A stretch of 64,000 nt of DNA from JAPOXK01 sp965220315 (GTDB lineage: Bacteria; Chloroflexota; Dehalococcoidia; Bin125): assembly GCA_965220315.1 (NCBI GenBank), contig CBDCPP010000001.1, positions 1,426,001 through 1,490,000 on the forward strand, given 5' to 3'. Under the pieces are notes generated by a model. The model worked only from the letters and a program-made list of their open reading frames with translations. It did not search any database and had not been told where the DNA came from. The position numbers and the translations under genes were made by a program. The stretch's first letter is position 1; every line of letters starts with the position of its first letter. Of the stretch, positions 47,478 through 56,618 are shown one piece after another.

Positions 47478-47583
47478 GGGCCGCTCACGCGGGCCGCGAC
47501 GAACCGCCGCACGGCGTCGCGACGGCCGGACTCGGCCAACAGGCCTGCAACTCCTTACGCTCCGCGTCGGTCCAGCGCGACCC
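47478..47583 (-). pseudogene. Frameshifted remnant of a SANT-like protein gene
   Basis: The minus strand encodes GSRWTDAERKELQA, then after a one-base shift LLAESGRRDAVRRFVAARVS, together equal to the SANT-like domain of the proteins at 42.7 and 49.1 kb. Downstream (47584-47863) nothing further is recognised. Confidence 0.6.
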
Positions 47584-47863
47584 AAGACGGTCCCTAGCCC
47601 CGCCGGTCGTCTCCGCCCATGCCCCGATAGCTCTGTGCTGGCGCACCGAGGATTATGAATGTGAGTCCCCGATGCCAGCGACCGCGTGTAAGTAGTACGG
47701 GGCAACGATCACGAGGTAGCCGCCGTCGCAGCCAATAGGCAAGTGTCCTCAGTTCACATCGGTAGACGAGTAACGGCGCACCTGCAGCGGGCGAGTGTAG
47801 TCGCCACTGCGAGCAGCATGCCAGTCTCGATCTAGCGTAGTCTCACCCTCCCAGCCATAGCGA

Positions 47864-48682
47864 TCACCCCGACGATTCGTCTTGGTAGCAGGGCAGGGCA
47901 TCGAGAACATCCCGTACGCCGTCAATCTTAAGGATGATTGAGTACTGGGTGTCGATCCAGTCAATTGCCCCGATATAGACAAGGCCCGAGCCGGTTTCTC
48001 TAAGGAAGGAAACTATGCCGGTCGGGTCGTCTGGGGTCACGAGAGAATCGCTCTTCTCGTTACTGCGCCACTGTTGGAATTCTCCAACGAGGTCTTCCTC
48101 CCCACTGAGCACTTTCCAATAGACACTGATTCGATCGCTATCGTAATCGTTGAAGAGAAGCGCGTTGGTGAAGAAGCTGAAGCCCGGTTCGGCCGAATAA
48201 CAATGCAAGGCGATCGTGGGAGAAGGTTCCCAACTATAGTCGTCGGTAGAGTATCCCTCCAGGGAATAGATCCCCCCTGGAAAGTCCAGATCCCCGAGAT
48301 CTTGCTCAGAACTGTGGACCCAGCCGACGAGCGTGCCTTCTTGCTCAGGTACTGGTGTTGATTCTGGCTCCTCCTCGTCCACTGGCGGTGCCAGGTCGGG
48401 GACCTCGACCTCGACGGTGACGGGGACATCAACGGTCACGACCGAGCTTTGGTAGAAGTTCCCGGCCGGATGCAGTTCGCTCATATCGAGGGCAGTATTG
48501 TGGGTCGTCCACGTACCCTCTGCGGGTCGCGTACTGAGGTAGAGCGAGCCGTTCGACACGGCCTGCCAGACGCGGACCTCGACGCTGGCCGTGGTCTCGA
48601 CGGTCTGGGTGGCGGCGAACACGCTGACCGAGCCGCCGATGGCGATGACCGCCACGAGGACGGCGATGATGCAATTCTTCAT
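47864..48682 (-). CDS. Secreted protein of the unnamed YLSTRP/WTTHNT family, copy 2
   Basis: 272 residues. Signal peptide (MKNCIIAVLVAVIAIGGSVS), then VWQAVSNGSLYLSTRPAEG, WTTHNTALDMSELHP and SSVVTVDVPVTVEVEVPD, the same order as in the protein at 14877-15344. An acidic Pro-rich linker (PPVDEEEPESTPVPEQEG) follows, plus a C-terminal domain absent from copy 1 with several Trp and Cys. Function unknown. The ATG at 48682 has AGAGAGAAACCTC upstream. Confidence 0.7.
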   Translation of the reverse strand: MKNCIIAVLVAVIAIGGSVSVFAATQTVETTASVEVRVWQAVSNGSLYLSTRPAEGTWTTHNTALDMSELHPAGNFYQSSVVTVDVPVTVEVEVPDLAPPVDEEEPESTPVPEQEGTLVGWVHSSEQDLGDLDFPGGIYSLEGYSTDDYSWEPSPTIALHCYSAEPGFSFFTNALLFNDYDSDRISVYWKVLSGEEDLVGEFQQWRSNEKSDSLVTPDDPTGIVSFLRETGSGLVYIGAIDWIDTQYSIILKIDGVRDVLDALPCYQDESSG

Positions 48683-48936
48683 GAGGTTTCTCTCTTGATG
48701 TGTGGGTTGCGTGGTGCGATCCCCGTGCCGAAGGCCGGGGACACGGGGGCGTCAGGGAGCAACGACTGCTTCGCGCTGCCCGATCCGGTCGGCGGCACGA
48801 TCAATTGGGGGCGGGTGCTCGTGGCGGTGCGCTGTCACGGTCGCGCCTGAGTGGATGGACAGGCGAGTACGGACGAGGCTTAGGATGCAGGTCGAGCCCA
48901 TAGGTGCCCCCTTGCGGCGCTGGGAACGGCACAACT

Positions 48937-49034
48937 TGCCACAGCAGCACCGGCCCATGGGAAAAGCCGACAAGGGGGCGTAGGGACCATTCCCTCGGCC
49001 ATGGCTTTCCCCTTTCGCTGGTACTGCTGTGGCA
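48937..49034. repeat. Imperfect inverted repeat of a 32-bp element
   Basis: Arms 48937-48968 and 49003-49034: TGCCACAGCAG[C/T]ACC, a variable centre, and GGGAAAAGCC or GGGGAAAGCC, separated by 34 bp. The third copy is at 42630-42660. It may be a mobile miniature element, a recombination site, or a strong hairpin past a SANT-like gene. The rest of 48683-49102 holds no gene I can support. Confidence 0.65.
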
Positions 49035-49102
49035 GCCGCATACTACCGCCTGCGGCGCGATGCGTAACGGGAGCATCGGGACAGACGGGACACAAAGCCC
49101 GG

Positions 49103-49687
49103 CTACGCTCGCTTGGTGAGGTGGCGGTCGATCTGGTAGAGGGCCCCATCGATGGTGCGGTGGGGGTGCGCCGCGACGAACTGCGCGGCGGCGGCACGGC
49201 GGCCGTGCTCCTTGAACAGCTCCTGCAGCTCATCGCGCTCCGTGTCCGTCCAGCGGCTGCCGAAGGTGGTTCCCGGCTCCTGGCTGCGGCCGGCGCCGGC
49301 GAGCCGCTTGCGTTCCGCAAGAGCCGCCCCGTGCAGCGGCTCGGCCGCCGGCTGCGGGGCCTGGATCGCCACGTTCTGGGTCTCGGCGCTCGCCGCGCCG
49401 GCCAGTACGTCGCGCGCCCAGGCGCCCAGATCGATTGCAGCCGAGCGGGCCATCGTCAGGGTCTCGGCAACATCCGCGTCGGCCTCGAGGGCACGGAGGG
49501 CGGCGCCCAGGGCGCCGCCGGGCACGCCGACCTCCGGTCGGTCCGGCAGCGCGTCCCGCAACGCGGCGATGCGTGCGCGAGCGGCTGCCTGGCCGCGGGG
49601 CGAACCCAGCGGCTGCCGCTCGTGCGGACGCTGAACCTCCGCGAGAACGGCCTCGGCTGCTTGCACCTCTTGCTTGGTGGTGGTCAT
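49103..49687 (-). CDS. Small SANT/Myb-like DNA-binding protein, copy 2
   Basis: 194 residues. The ATG at 49687 has a strong GAAGGAGGAG site. The N-terminal 120 residues are Ala/Arg-rich helices without counterpart in copy 1. The C-terminal 65 (RKRLAGAGRSQEPGTTFGSR, WTDTERDELQELFKEH, HRTIDGALYQIDRHLTKRA) are highly similar to copy 1, so only the SANT-like end is shared and the N-termini have been swapped. Probably a regulator or nucleoid-type protein of the mobile island. Confidence 0.65.
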   Translation of the reverse strand: MTTTKQEVQAAEAVLAEVQRPHERQPLGSPRGQAAARARIAALRDALPDRPEVGVPGGALGAALRALEADADVAETLTMARSAAIDLGAWARDVLAGAASAETQNVAIQAPQPAAEPLHGAALAERKRLAGAGRSQEPGTTFGSRWTDTERDELQELFKEHGRRAAAAQFVAAHPHRTIDGALYQIDRHLTKRA

Positions 49688-50034
49688 TGCTGCTCCTCCT
49701 TCCGCCCCTCACCGGGTGCGAGAGGTCGTTGGGAGAAGCTTTTCGGTTTCAGGGGCGGGAGTGACATACAGAAGGACGAAGTGGCCGCCCTCATCCTCAG
49801 ACTCGTCGATCGCCCTGCACGCAACCTTCGTAGGCCGCGGCCACCGCAATCCGGTTCAGGGCACGGAGCAGAAGCGCAGCCGACGCCTCTGCCGGCAAGA
49901 CGAGCTTATCGGCCGAAGTCGGCAGATCACTACCTCGTATCGCCGATCGGCACCGGACATGTGTGCTGATCTGATTCGATGTGGAGCCGCAAAAAGGATC
50001 GCAATGGCTGCGCTCAACCGAAAGCTCGTAGGGT
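49688..50034. other. 347 bp without a recognisable gene
   Basis: Short frames only, none with motif or ribosome site support. It separates the Ala/Arg-rich SANT-like gene from the A+T-richer ATPase gene, so a mosaic junction may lie here. Confidence 0.4.
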
Positions 50035-52416
50035 TTAGACGACGCTTCTGTCCACTTCCAAGTATGAGTGGAACGCAGGGTGAATCTTGTACCTCAGTTC
50101 ATATCGGGGTCCACGAGCACGTGCACGTTCAAGAGATTCAATTATTGGCATATCAGAAAGTTCGTAGACGAATCTAAATTCCTCATCATTGACTTCGGGA
50201 CCAAGGAATGTTCGAGCTACCAGATGACGTATTACATCATCCACCTGTGCGTTATTAATTCCCGCATTTTGAATCGTCTGTCGAACCTCACTTCTAGACA
50301 TCAATGCCCTTTTCCCGACGAATTCGTACAGCACATTTTCAATCTCTTCGAGCGACACGTCATTCTCAACTTTGAGAGACTCGAATGCGAAGTGAGAGTA
50401 AGCAGCCTCTCCAGCAAGTACGTCACGTGATTCGACGCGAATATGTCTATGATTTACCGCGGCACCAATGGCAGCGTTACAGAATTGCACCAAGTCTCTC
50501 GGCCTAGGCAGCGCATGTTCCATTATGTAATCGCGTGCAGGAATTCCGTTTACCTGCTCGCAAAAGAAATCAGTCCACAAACGGGATGGATTAGTATTTG
50601 CCGGCTGATTCGCCAGGAATCGCTCGTCAACTACCCTGAGAAGCTGTTCGGGATCGGTCCAAGCGAGCGACTGGATCGGCAGCTTGTCTGGCTCCCGGGC
50701 AGCACGTGAAACATGCTCATAGATATCAGTCCTGAGGAAAACTGCAAGTGTCACGGTGACCGGTGACCTCCAATGGTCATCCTTCCCAAAGTCGTCCGCT
50801 ATACGCTCAATGCTTTGTAGCAAACCTAAAAGGAACAACGCTAGGTGCTCGATCTCACTATTCTTCGACCATGCTTTATCGAGGTTGTCTATGAGAACCG
50901 CGACCCGATTCCGTCGCGAGAGTACTTGTCCTAAATGTTTTCTCAGTTTCTTGATCAAGCCATCATGCAGCGCTTCCGAGATCCGTAATCGGTTTTGACC
51001 AACTCCCTCTTCCTTCGGAAGAATACGAACCGCATCGACCACCGATTCCAATCTGACAGCGAAGTCATCATGGAGAACATCTTGATTCTTTCGAAAGAAT
51101 GCCAAGAAAAGGTCTTCAGGAGTCCCAATTTGTGGAGGTATTGCACGGTCCAAAATATCATCGAAGGCAGATTGGGCGATCTCGGAATAAATGAGGAATT
51201 TCCACAAACTTTCGACCAGATAGCCATGCTCGGCGCGCTCGTAGTAGTCCCTCAGTAGTTGAACGACGCTTTCGAGTTCGTAAGAGGGAGGTTGAATAAC
51301 GGTAACCAAGTTGCGGGCATCTGAGTTCAACTCGCGCGACGCTTCAAGAAGATTCGCGGTTTTTCCCGATCCCTTGCGGCCGACGAAAATGACGGCTTTC
51401 TTCTCGAGAACCGCCTCGAAGGGAGTCGTACGAACAAAGTACCGTGGGAGCGTCTCGCGTTCATTCTCAGCGACATGCTCTCCTAGACGGAGAGACCGTA
51501 ATTCAACAGCCAGTTTCGTCGCTGCAGGCTGATCACGGGATGCCTTGAAGTCCTCGTAGATGGGCAACATCTCAGCTGAGAGCCACTCGGTGACGCACTC
51601 CTGGAGATCAGTTGCGCGGTCGTAGGGTCGAAGCAAATCTTGATAGTCAATCGGGTACTCGTGGCCAGATTCTGCCACCATCAGGACCCTACGACTCATT
51701 CCTCTCGCAAGACCAGCGACTAGGGATCCACGTGCGTTGTGAATTCGCCAGTCAGTCCTTTCTTCGGAGCATAGATGCACAATCGTCACATGACTTGCGT
51801 AGACCCGCTCTGCGTACCAACTGAGCGGCTGGACACCCGATTCGGTTGGATCCGCCAAGAAAACGCTGGCACCATTGCGCTGCTCTTCATGGAGACACTT
51901 TCGGAGCCGACGATCGGCGTCCGTCGCGTGGATGCTCGGAACGGCAAAAATCGCAGGGGTGGCAGGAGGAGTGAACGCGTGTACTAGTCCGTCAAGTATT
52001 GGTTCGCCATGCTCATAGGGACGAGATTTCCAAAACTCAGAAACGATGTCGGTAGAGTTCACGTACGGCGAGAACTCAATTGTCGTAAGCATTTTGATCT
52101 CCCGCCAAAGACGGCCAGCGGAGCTGTTGGACTCATCGAGGAGGAGCCACATCTTTTTCCCTGCGCCGATTACGTAGCCCAATTCGAACATCACGTTGTG
52201 GTTAAGGCTCGTCACATCGAATGCACACACGTCGCTTGCATCAATGGCGCTCAACACTTTTTCAATGAGAAGTCTCCCGGGCGTTCGGAGAGCTTCCCAA
52301 GTCTGCGCTTCCACGACACCCGTCCTACTGAGTTCATTTACTGCGGCTGACACCGTCTCTCCACAAGCGCGCGGGTCTGAGGGATATCCGAAGAAGATCT
52401 TGGGACGATCAGCCAC
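50035..52416 (-). CDS. Double TIR/NDT-like sensor plus P-loop ATPase (Sll1717-like), candidate defence protein
   Basis: 793 residues. The first domain (5-145) has IFFGYPSDPRACGETVSAA and DVTSLNHNVMFELGYVIG with Glu78, as in TIR and nucleoside-deoxyribosyltransferase-like folds that hydrolyse nucleotides. The second (155-280) repeats the theme (VFLADPTE, HNARGSLVAGLARGM). Then comes a P-loop ATPase with Walker A GRKGSGKT (346-353) and Walker B-like RVAVLIDNLDKAW, and a helical C-terminus. The order matches ATPases labelled Sll1717 family, frequent near restriction genes. Composition is clearly A+T-richer than flanks. Likely an abortive-infection sensor (inference). Confidence 0.75.
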   Translation of the reverse strand: MADRPKIFFGYPSDPRACGETVSAAVNELSRTGVVEAQTWEALRTPGRLLIEKVLSAIDASDVCAFDVTSLNHNVMFELGYVIGAGKKMWLLLDESNSSAGRLWREIKMLTTIEFSPYVNSTDIVSEFWKSRPYEHGEPILDGLVHAFTPPATPAIFAVPSIHATDADRRLRKCLHEEQRNGASVFLADPTESGVQPLSWYAERVYASHVTIVHLCSEERTDWRIHNARGSLVAGLARGMSRRVLMVAESGHEYPIDYQDLLRPYDRATDLQECVTEWLSAEMLPIYEDFKASRDQPAATKLAVELRSLRLGEHVAENERETLPRYFVRTTPFEAVLEKKAVIFVGRKGSGKTANLLEASRELNSDARNLVTVIQPPSYELESVVQLLRDYYERAEHGYLVESLWKFLIYSEIAQSAFDDILDRAIPPQIGTPEDLFLAFFRKNQDVLHDDFAVRLESVVDAVRILPKEEGVGQNRLRISEALHDGLIKKLRKHLGQVLSRRNRVAVLIDNLDKAWSKNSEIEHLALFLLGLLQSIERIADDFGKDDHWRSPVTVTLAVFLRTDIYEHVSRAAREPDKLPIQSLAWTDPEQLLRVVDERFLANQPANTNPSRLWTDFFCEQVNGIPARDYIMEHALPRPRDLVQFCNAAIGAAVNHRHIRVESRDVLAGEAAYSHFAFESLKVENDVSLEEIENVLYEFVGKRALMSRSEVRQTIQNAGINNAQVDDVIRHLVARTFLGPEVNDEEFRFVYELSDMPIIESLERARARGPRYELRYKIHPAFHSYLEVDRSVV

Positions 52417-52683
52417 GTGGGCACCCTCCTGTTCATCTGAGCGGGCGTTAGCCCGAGGATCTTAGCGTCCCAAACGAATGACGCGGTCAGTACACCGACG
52501 ATCAGATTGCCAAGACTGCTAAGCGAATGCGCGCAGCTCATCGCTGCTCGCCAAGGCGGCAGCCGAGCAGACTGCCGTCGTCTAGAGAGCTAGCTTAGCG
52601 TGGCAGATCGATCGTCGCGCCGGCGGTAGCGTGCAGCTGGGGCAGCCGCTCACGGGCGCGCTCGACCTATCGGGATTCGCGGC

Positions 52684-55600
52684 TCATCTACCGCCCGCCA
52701 ACTGCAAAATCGCGGCGATGCGACGGGCGGTGTCGCTGAAGTGCTGGACCTCGTCCGGTGAGAGCGCCCGTCCCAGGACCTTCTTCTCGCGGTAGGAGAG
52801 CCACTTCTTCAGCACCTGATAGCCGCCGAGCTTGTAGTGCCAGACGGCGGCGGGGACGTTGCGCCAGTAGGCATGGTCGTTGAGATAGATGTCGAACGCC
52901 GTTTCGCCCAGCGCGGGGAGGGTGTCGCCTAAGGCGGCGCGCTCCTGCGGCCCGTAGGCGCGCTCGTCCGCCCGGCCCTGGCCCGGCATCACCGCCGCGC
53001 CCTGTCCGAAGTGCCCCCAGCCCGCCATCAGGGCAAAGTCGTCGCCGGCCATGTTACGCCCGTCGATGGTGGCGGGCACGGCCAGGGCGGCGATCTGCGG
53101 GCGCAACACGCCCTCGGTGACGCCGGGCACGGGCCGCTCCGGGTCCAGGAGCGCCGCCAGCTCCCGCCCGCGCGCCGCCGAGACCGCCAGCTCGTCCGCC
53201 GCCCCCGGAGCCGCCCCGTTCGGCCAGTCCGGCAGCGGGATGTGGGGCCATTCCATCCGCAGCGCCCCGGCGTTGGCCTGGCGGTAGGCGGGGTCGTGCA
53301 GCACGGCCAGGGCGTGGTGGAAGAGGTCCTCCACGCCCAGGTCCAGGTGATCCAGATAGCGCTTGGCGGCGTCCGACAGGTTTGGCACGTTGTTGTGCTC
53401 GTCTTGCGCTGGCTTCGCGTGCCCGAGGGCGTCTTCGCGGAGCCAGGCTGGAAACATGTTTGCGCCGCGCTCGATCAGGTGCCGTGCACCGATATGTGCT
53501 GTGAAATACGCCTGCGGCTCTGTCGCCCCTTTTCGTAAATGCTGCGCGTTGGAGATCCACAGATTCCCCTCAAATACATGTGGCCTGTAGTCGCCTACTG
53601 GACGCCTTAACAGACCACCATCTGCTTCCCAGTAAAGCCATCGATGGTCGAAGGGACGGTAGGAATGGCGGAGGAAACTTGCTGCCTCTGGCTGGGCTCG
53701 CGCGAGCCGCACATCTCGCACCGATCGGGCGTCGAAGCCCGATGTATTTTTCATCGCATCCGGATATCGCCGCGTGATCTCCTCGTGGCTCAGATCCGGG
53801 TCGAAGTAGTCGGCCAGACGTGCCTTGAGACGGTCGAGGTCGGTATCGACGAGGAACGAGTCGCGTGCAGTCTCAACCCCGGGAAACGAGACCGGGAACA
53901 GGTCGGGCAGCGACGGCCAGCCGGACCAGTCCTCGCCGACCGCCAGCGGCGCGAAGGGCAGACCCAGCGGCAGGAGCGGCTCAATGGCGGCGTAGAGCGC
54001 GTCCGGCTCCGCCTCCGCCGTCGCCGTCAGATCCTCGCGCTTGGCCCGGCCCCAGAGATGGCGAAAGCCGACCCTTTTCGCAGGCGTATGGCCAGCCTTG
54101 CGCACCAGCGTCGTAATGGCGGTACCGACCTGGATGCCGACCGGGTCCTCCGGCGTCGAGAAGATGCTGGGGTCCGGCTCGCCGTCCGGGGTCGTCTTGC
54201 CGGTCTTGTACTTGTCGCCGTTGAGGCAGTCGATGCGAATGGCGTCGAAAGCCTCCAGGTAGCGCTCGCGCATGCCGGTGAAGGAGAGGCCGTCCAGCCA
54301 GGAGTAGTTGGAGATGAAGCAGACCACGCCCCGGCCGGTCTTCTCGGCGATGCGCCGCTCGGCCATGCGGAAGAAGCGCACGTAGAGGTCGTTGAGCCCC
54401 TGGCCCTCGGGCCGCCGCACCCGCTTGACCGTGCGGTAGGCTTCCGACAGCGCCCGCTCTTCCTCCACCGCCATGCCGGCGAAGCCGTTGTAGGGCGGGT
54501 TGCCCAGGATCACGAGGACGGGCGTCTCCCGCTTGACCCGCTCGGCGCGCTCGCGCTCCTCCTCCAGCTCGGGGAAGGGCAGCGGCTTCTGCGCCTTGGG
54601 CTCCCAGCCGGTGAGGGCGTTGGTGAGGAAGACGCCTGCCCGCTCTCCTTTTCCGGCGGGGGCGTCCTCCGCCAGGGGCGCGTCCAGCTCCTGCATCGTC
54701 AGCCCCACTTGCAGGTGGGCGACCACGAAGGGGGCGGGCATGATCTCGAAGCCGAAGACGCGCTCCAGCGCCGCCCGCTTCATCCGCGCCCCGGTCAGCG
54801 CGCCCAGGCCCTGGCCCTCCAGGTTGGCAGCGATGCGGCGCAGCACCTCGGCCAGGTAGGCGCCGGTGCCGCAGCAGGGGTCGAGCACGTAAACGTTCTC
54901 CTCCGCCAGCCCGCCGGCCAGGCCGAGGTCGTCCTTGAGGGCCCGGTCCACGCGGGCGACCATGTAGCGCACCACCTCGGCCGGGGTGTACCAGACGCCG
55001 AGCTGCTTGCGCAGGGCGGGGTCGAAAGCCTCCAAGAAGGGCTCATAGAAGTAGGGCACGGCCTCGCCCTCGTTGAACTTGGCGAAGAAGGCGCCCCGGT
55101 CCACGCGATCGAGGGCCGCCGCCGTCCAGTCCAGCACCTCGACCAGGCCCAGCGGTTGCAGGCGGCCGGGGTCCGAGAGCTGCTGGAAGAGCGCCCGCAG
55201 CACCGGCGCCCGCAGGTGCCAGACCGCTTCGTGCCAGTTGAACCTGCCGGCCGGGGGCGGCATCGCCCGGGCCCACAGCACCCAGGCGGAGAAGAGGCCG
55301 TAGAAGAGTGTCTGCACCAGGGTCGATCGGAAGAAGGCCGCGCCTTTCTCCCCCTCGAAACGCACGCCCAGCGCCTCTTCCAAGGCGGCGCGCACGGCGG
55401 CCAACGATGGAACGTCGTCCGCCGCCTCGACGCGGGCGAGACCGTCGCGGGCGTAGGAGGCGAGCAGCCAGGCCAGGTCCTTGGGCTCGGTCAGGGTGGT
55501 GCGGTGGGTCAGCGCCCGGCACAGATACTCGCCCAGGGCGGCGCCGGCCTCGCGGGCGAAGGCGCGCGGCTTCGCCAGCCGCCGCTCGAACTCCTCCGCG

Positions 55601-56052
55601 CTCTCGGTCAACCGGAGCGTTTCCAGCTTGGCCGGACGGCCCACCGCGTCCTCGCCCAGCAGGACGAAGTCGCGGGTGTTGGTGACCAGCACCAGGTGGT
55701 AGCGGTCCCAATAATTGCTCACCTGGTCGCTCTCTGCGGTCAGCCAGGCGTCGTCGTCCGGAGACTTCACCTCGATCACGCCACGCTCGGGAATCTGCCC
55801 TTGGCGCGGCTGGCCCTTCTGTATCTGCTTGGTGGTATAGAGCCCGTAGTCGGGATGGCCAGCGCCGTGGTCGGTGAGTTGGCTCACGCAGAAGACCTTG
55901 GGCTTGAGCGTGGCGCCTACGTCGTTGAGCAAGTTGGTGAGCGCGTCGTACTTGGATAGCTCCGGAGTAGCGCCGCCTGAGGCGTGTACCTGATGCAACC
56001 TGCCGAAGTACTTTTCGACAGCCCTAGTCAGCGGAGTGTTCGTTGCCATCAC
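52684..56052 (-). CDS. Nuclease-methyltransferase fusion (type IIG/ISP-like restriction enzyme)
   Basis: 1122 residues. N-terminus: a PD-(D/E)xK-type nuclease with GHPDYGLY (Asp68) and VIEVKS (Glu94, Lys96). Centre: N6-adenine methyltransferase motifs, with motif I DPCCGTGAYL at 391-400 and motif IV GNPPYNGF at 517-524. The C-terminal 500 residues would be target recognition. Type ISP enzymes of the LlaBIII kind also carry a helicase between nuclease and methyltransferase; none is visible, and the length is 400-500 residues shorter. GC content is visibly higher than in the adjacent ATPase gene. Start ATG at 56052. Confidence 0.85.
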   Translation of the reverse strand: MMATNTPLTRAVEKYFGRLHQVHASGGATPELSKYDALTNLLNDVGATLKPKVFCVSQLTDHGAGHPDYGLYTTKQIQKGQPRQGQIPERGVIEVKSPDDDAWLTAESDQVSNYWDRYHLVLVTNTRDFVLLGEDAVGRPAKLETLRLTESAEEFERRLAKPRAFAREAGAALGEYLCRALTHRTTLTEPKDLAWLLASYARDGLARVEAADDVPSLAAVRAALEEALGVRFEGEKGAAFFRSTLVQTLFYGLFSAWVLWARAMPPPAGRFNWHEAVWHLRAPVLRALFQQLSDPGRLQPLGLVEVLDWTAAALDRVDRGAFFAKFNEGEAVPYFYEPFLEAFDPALRKQLGVWYTPAEVVRYMVARVDRALKDDLGLAGGLAEENVYVLDPCCGTGAYLAEVLRRIAANLEGQGLGALTGARMKRAALERVFGFEIMPAPFVVAHLQVGLTMQELDAPLAEDAPAGKGERAGVFLTNALTGWEPKAQKPLPFPELEEERERAERVKRETPVLVILGNPPYNGFAGMAVEEERALSEAYRTVKRVRRPEGQGLNDLYVRFFRMAERRIAEKTGRGVVCFISNYSWLDGLSFTGMRERYLEAFDAIRIDCLNGDKYKTGKTTPDGEPDPSIFSTPEDPVGIQVGTAITTLVRKAGHTPAKRVGFRHLWGRAKREDLTATAEAEPDALYAAIEPLLPLGLPFAPLAVGEDWSGWPSLPDLFPVSFPGVETARDSFLVDTDLDRLKARLADYFDPDLSHEEITRRYPDAMKNTSGFDARSVRDVRLARAQPEAASFLRHSYRPFDHRWLYWEADGGLLRRPVGDYRPHVFEGNLWISNAQHLRKGATEPQAYFTAHIGARHLIERGANMFPAWLREDALGHAKPAQDEHNNVPNLSDAAKRYLDHLDLGVEDLFHHALAVLHDPAYRQANAGALRMEWPHIPLPDWPNGAAPGAADELAVSAARGRELAALLDPERPVPGVTEGVLRPQIAALAVPATIDGRNMAGDDFALMAGWGHFGQGAAVMPGQGRADERAYGPQERAALGDTLPALGETAFDIYLNDHAYWRNVPAAVWHYKLGGYQVLKKWLSYREKKVLGRALSPDEVQHFSDTARRIAAILQLAGGR

Positions 56053-56245
56053 CCTTTATGTTGTGGCGGAGGACGGCGCACAACCGCTTCCGCTACCGAC
56101 CAAAGAGAACACGCTGTGGTTATATCTAAGCATGGCTGGCGCCGGTGAGAGCACGCGATTAGTGAAGCTGCGAGCGCTCATAAGGCGCTGGTGAGGTTCT
56201 CTGCCCTCACCTGCGATCGTCGGCGTACTCGTTGTACCTGCTCTC

Positions 56246-56473
56246 GTGCTTGCCGTCTCCCTCAGCTTGGCAAACTTCACGCCTGCACCCGGCTGGCAGC
56301 CGGAGGCCGTCAGCGAGGTACTAACACTGCTTAGCGCCCTGCTCGCTGCCCAAGCCACAATCGTGGCGCTCGTGTTTATGGTCGCGTTCTTCACGCTACA
56401 GAGTCTCACCGCCAAGCGGAACGCAAACGATCGGATGCACGGCGAGTATGTCCGCCGGGCGCGGGTACGCTGA
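56246..56473 (+). CDS. Small two-helix membrane protein or fragment
   Basis: 75 residues from a GTG: VSLSLANFTPAPG, then a helix TLLSALLAAQATIVALVFMV and a basic tail. The hydrophobic frame begins upstream of the GTG (after TGA near 56197) without another start. Could be a truncated membrane protein. Low support. Confidence 0.3.
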   Translation: MLAVSLSLANFTPAPGWQPEAVSEVLTLLSALLAAQATIVALVFMVAFFTLQSLTAKRNANDRMHGEYVRRARVR

Positions 56474-56618
56474 TTCCTCCGACAGGGCAGCGACAACCCT
56501 CTCCTTACAGGCAGCGCGCCCACCGATCTGCGGCGTGCGAACCCAAGCGCATCGTCGCGCTCTAGTTACGGCTCAATCGCGGCCCGTATGATGCCCGGGT
56601 GGCCAGCTCAGGAGAAAA

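Noticed and set aside
53644..55959. 771-residue plus-strand ORF
   Set aside because: It is the antisense shadow of the nuclease-methyltransferase gene, caused by high GC at third positions. No family motif.
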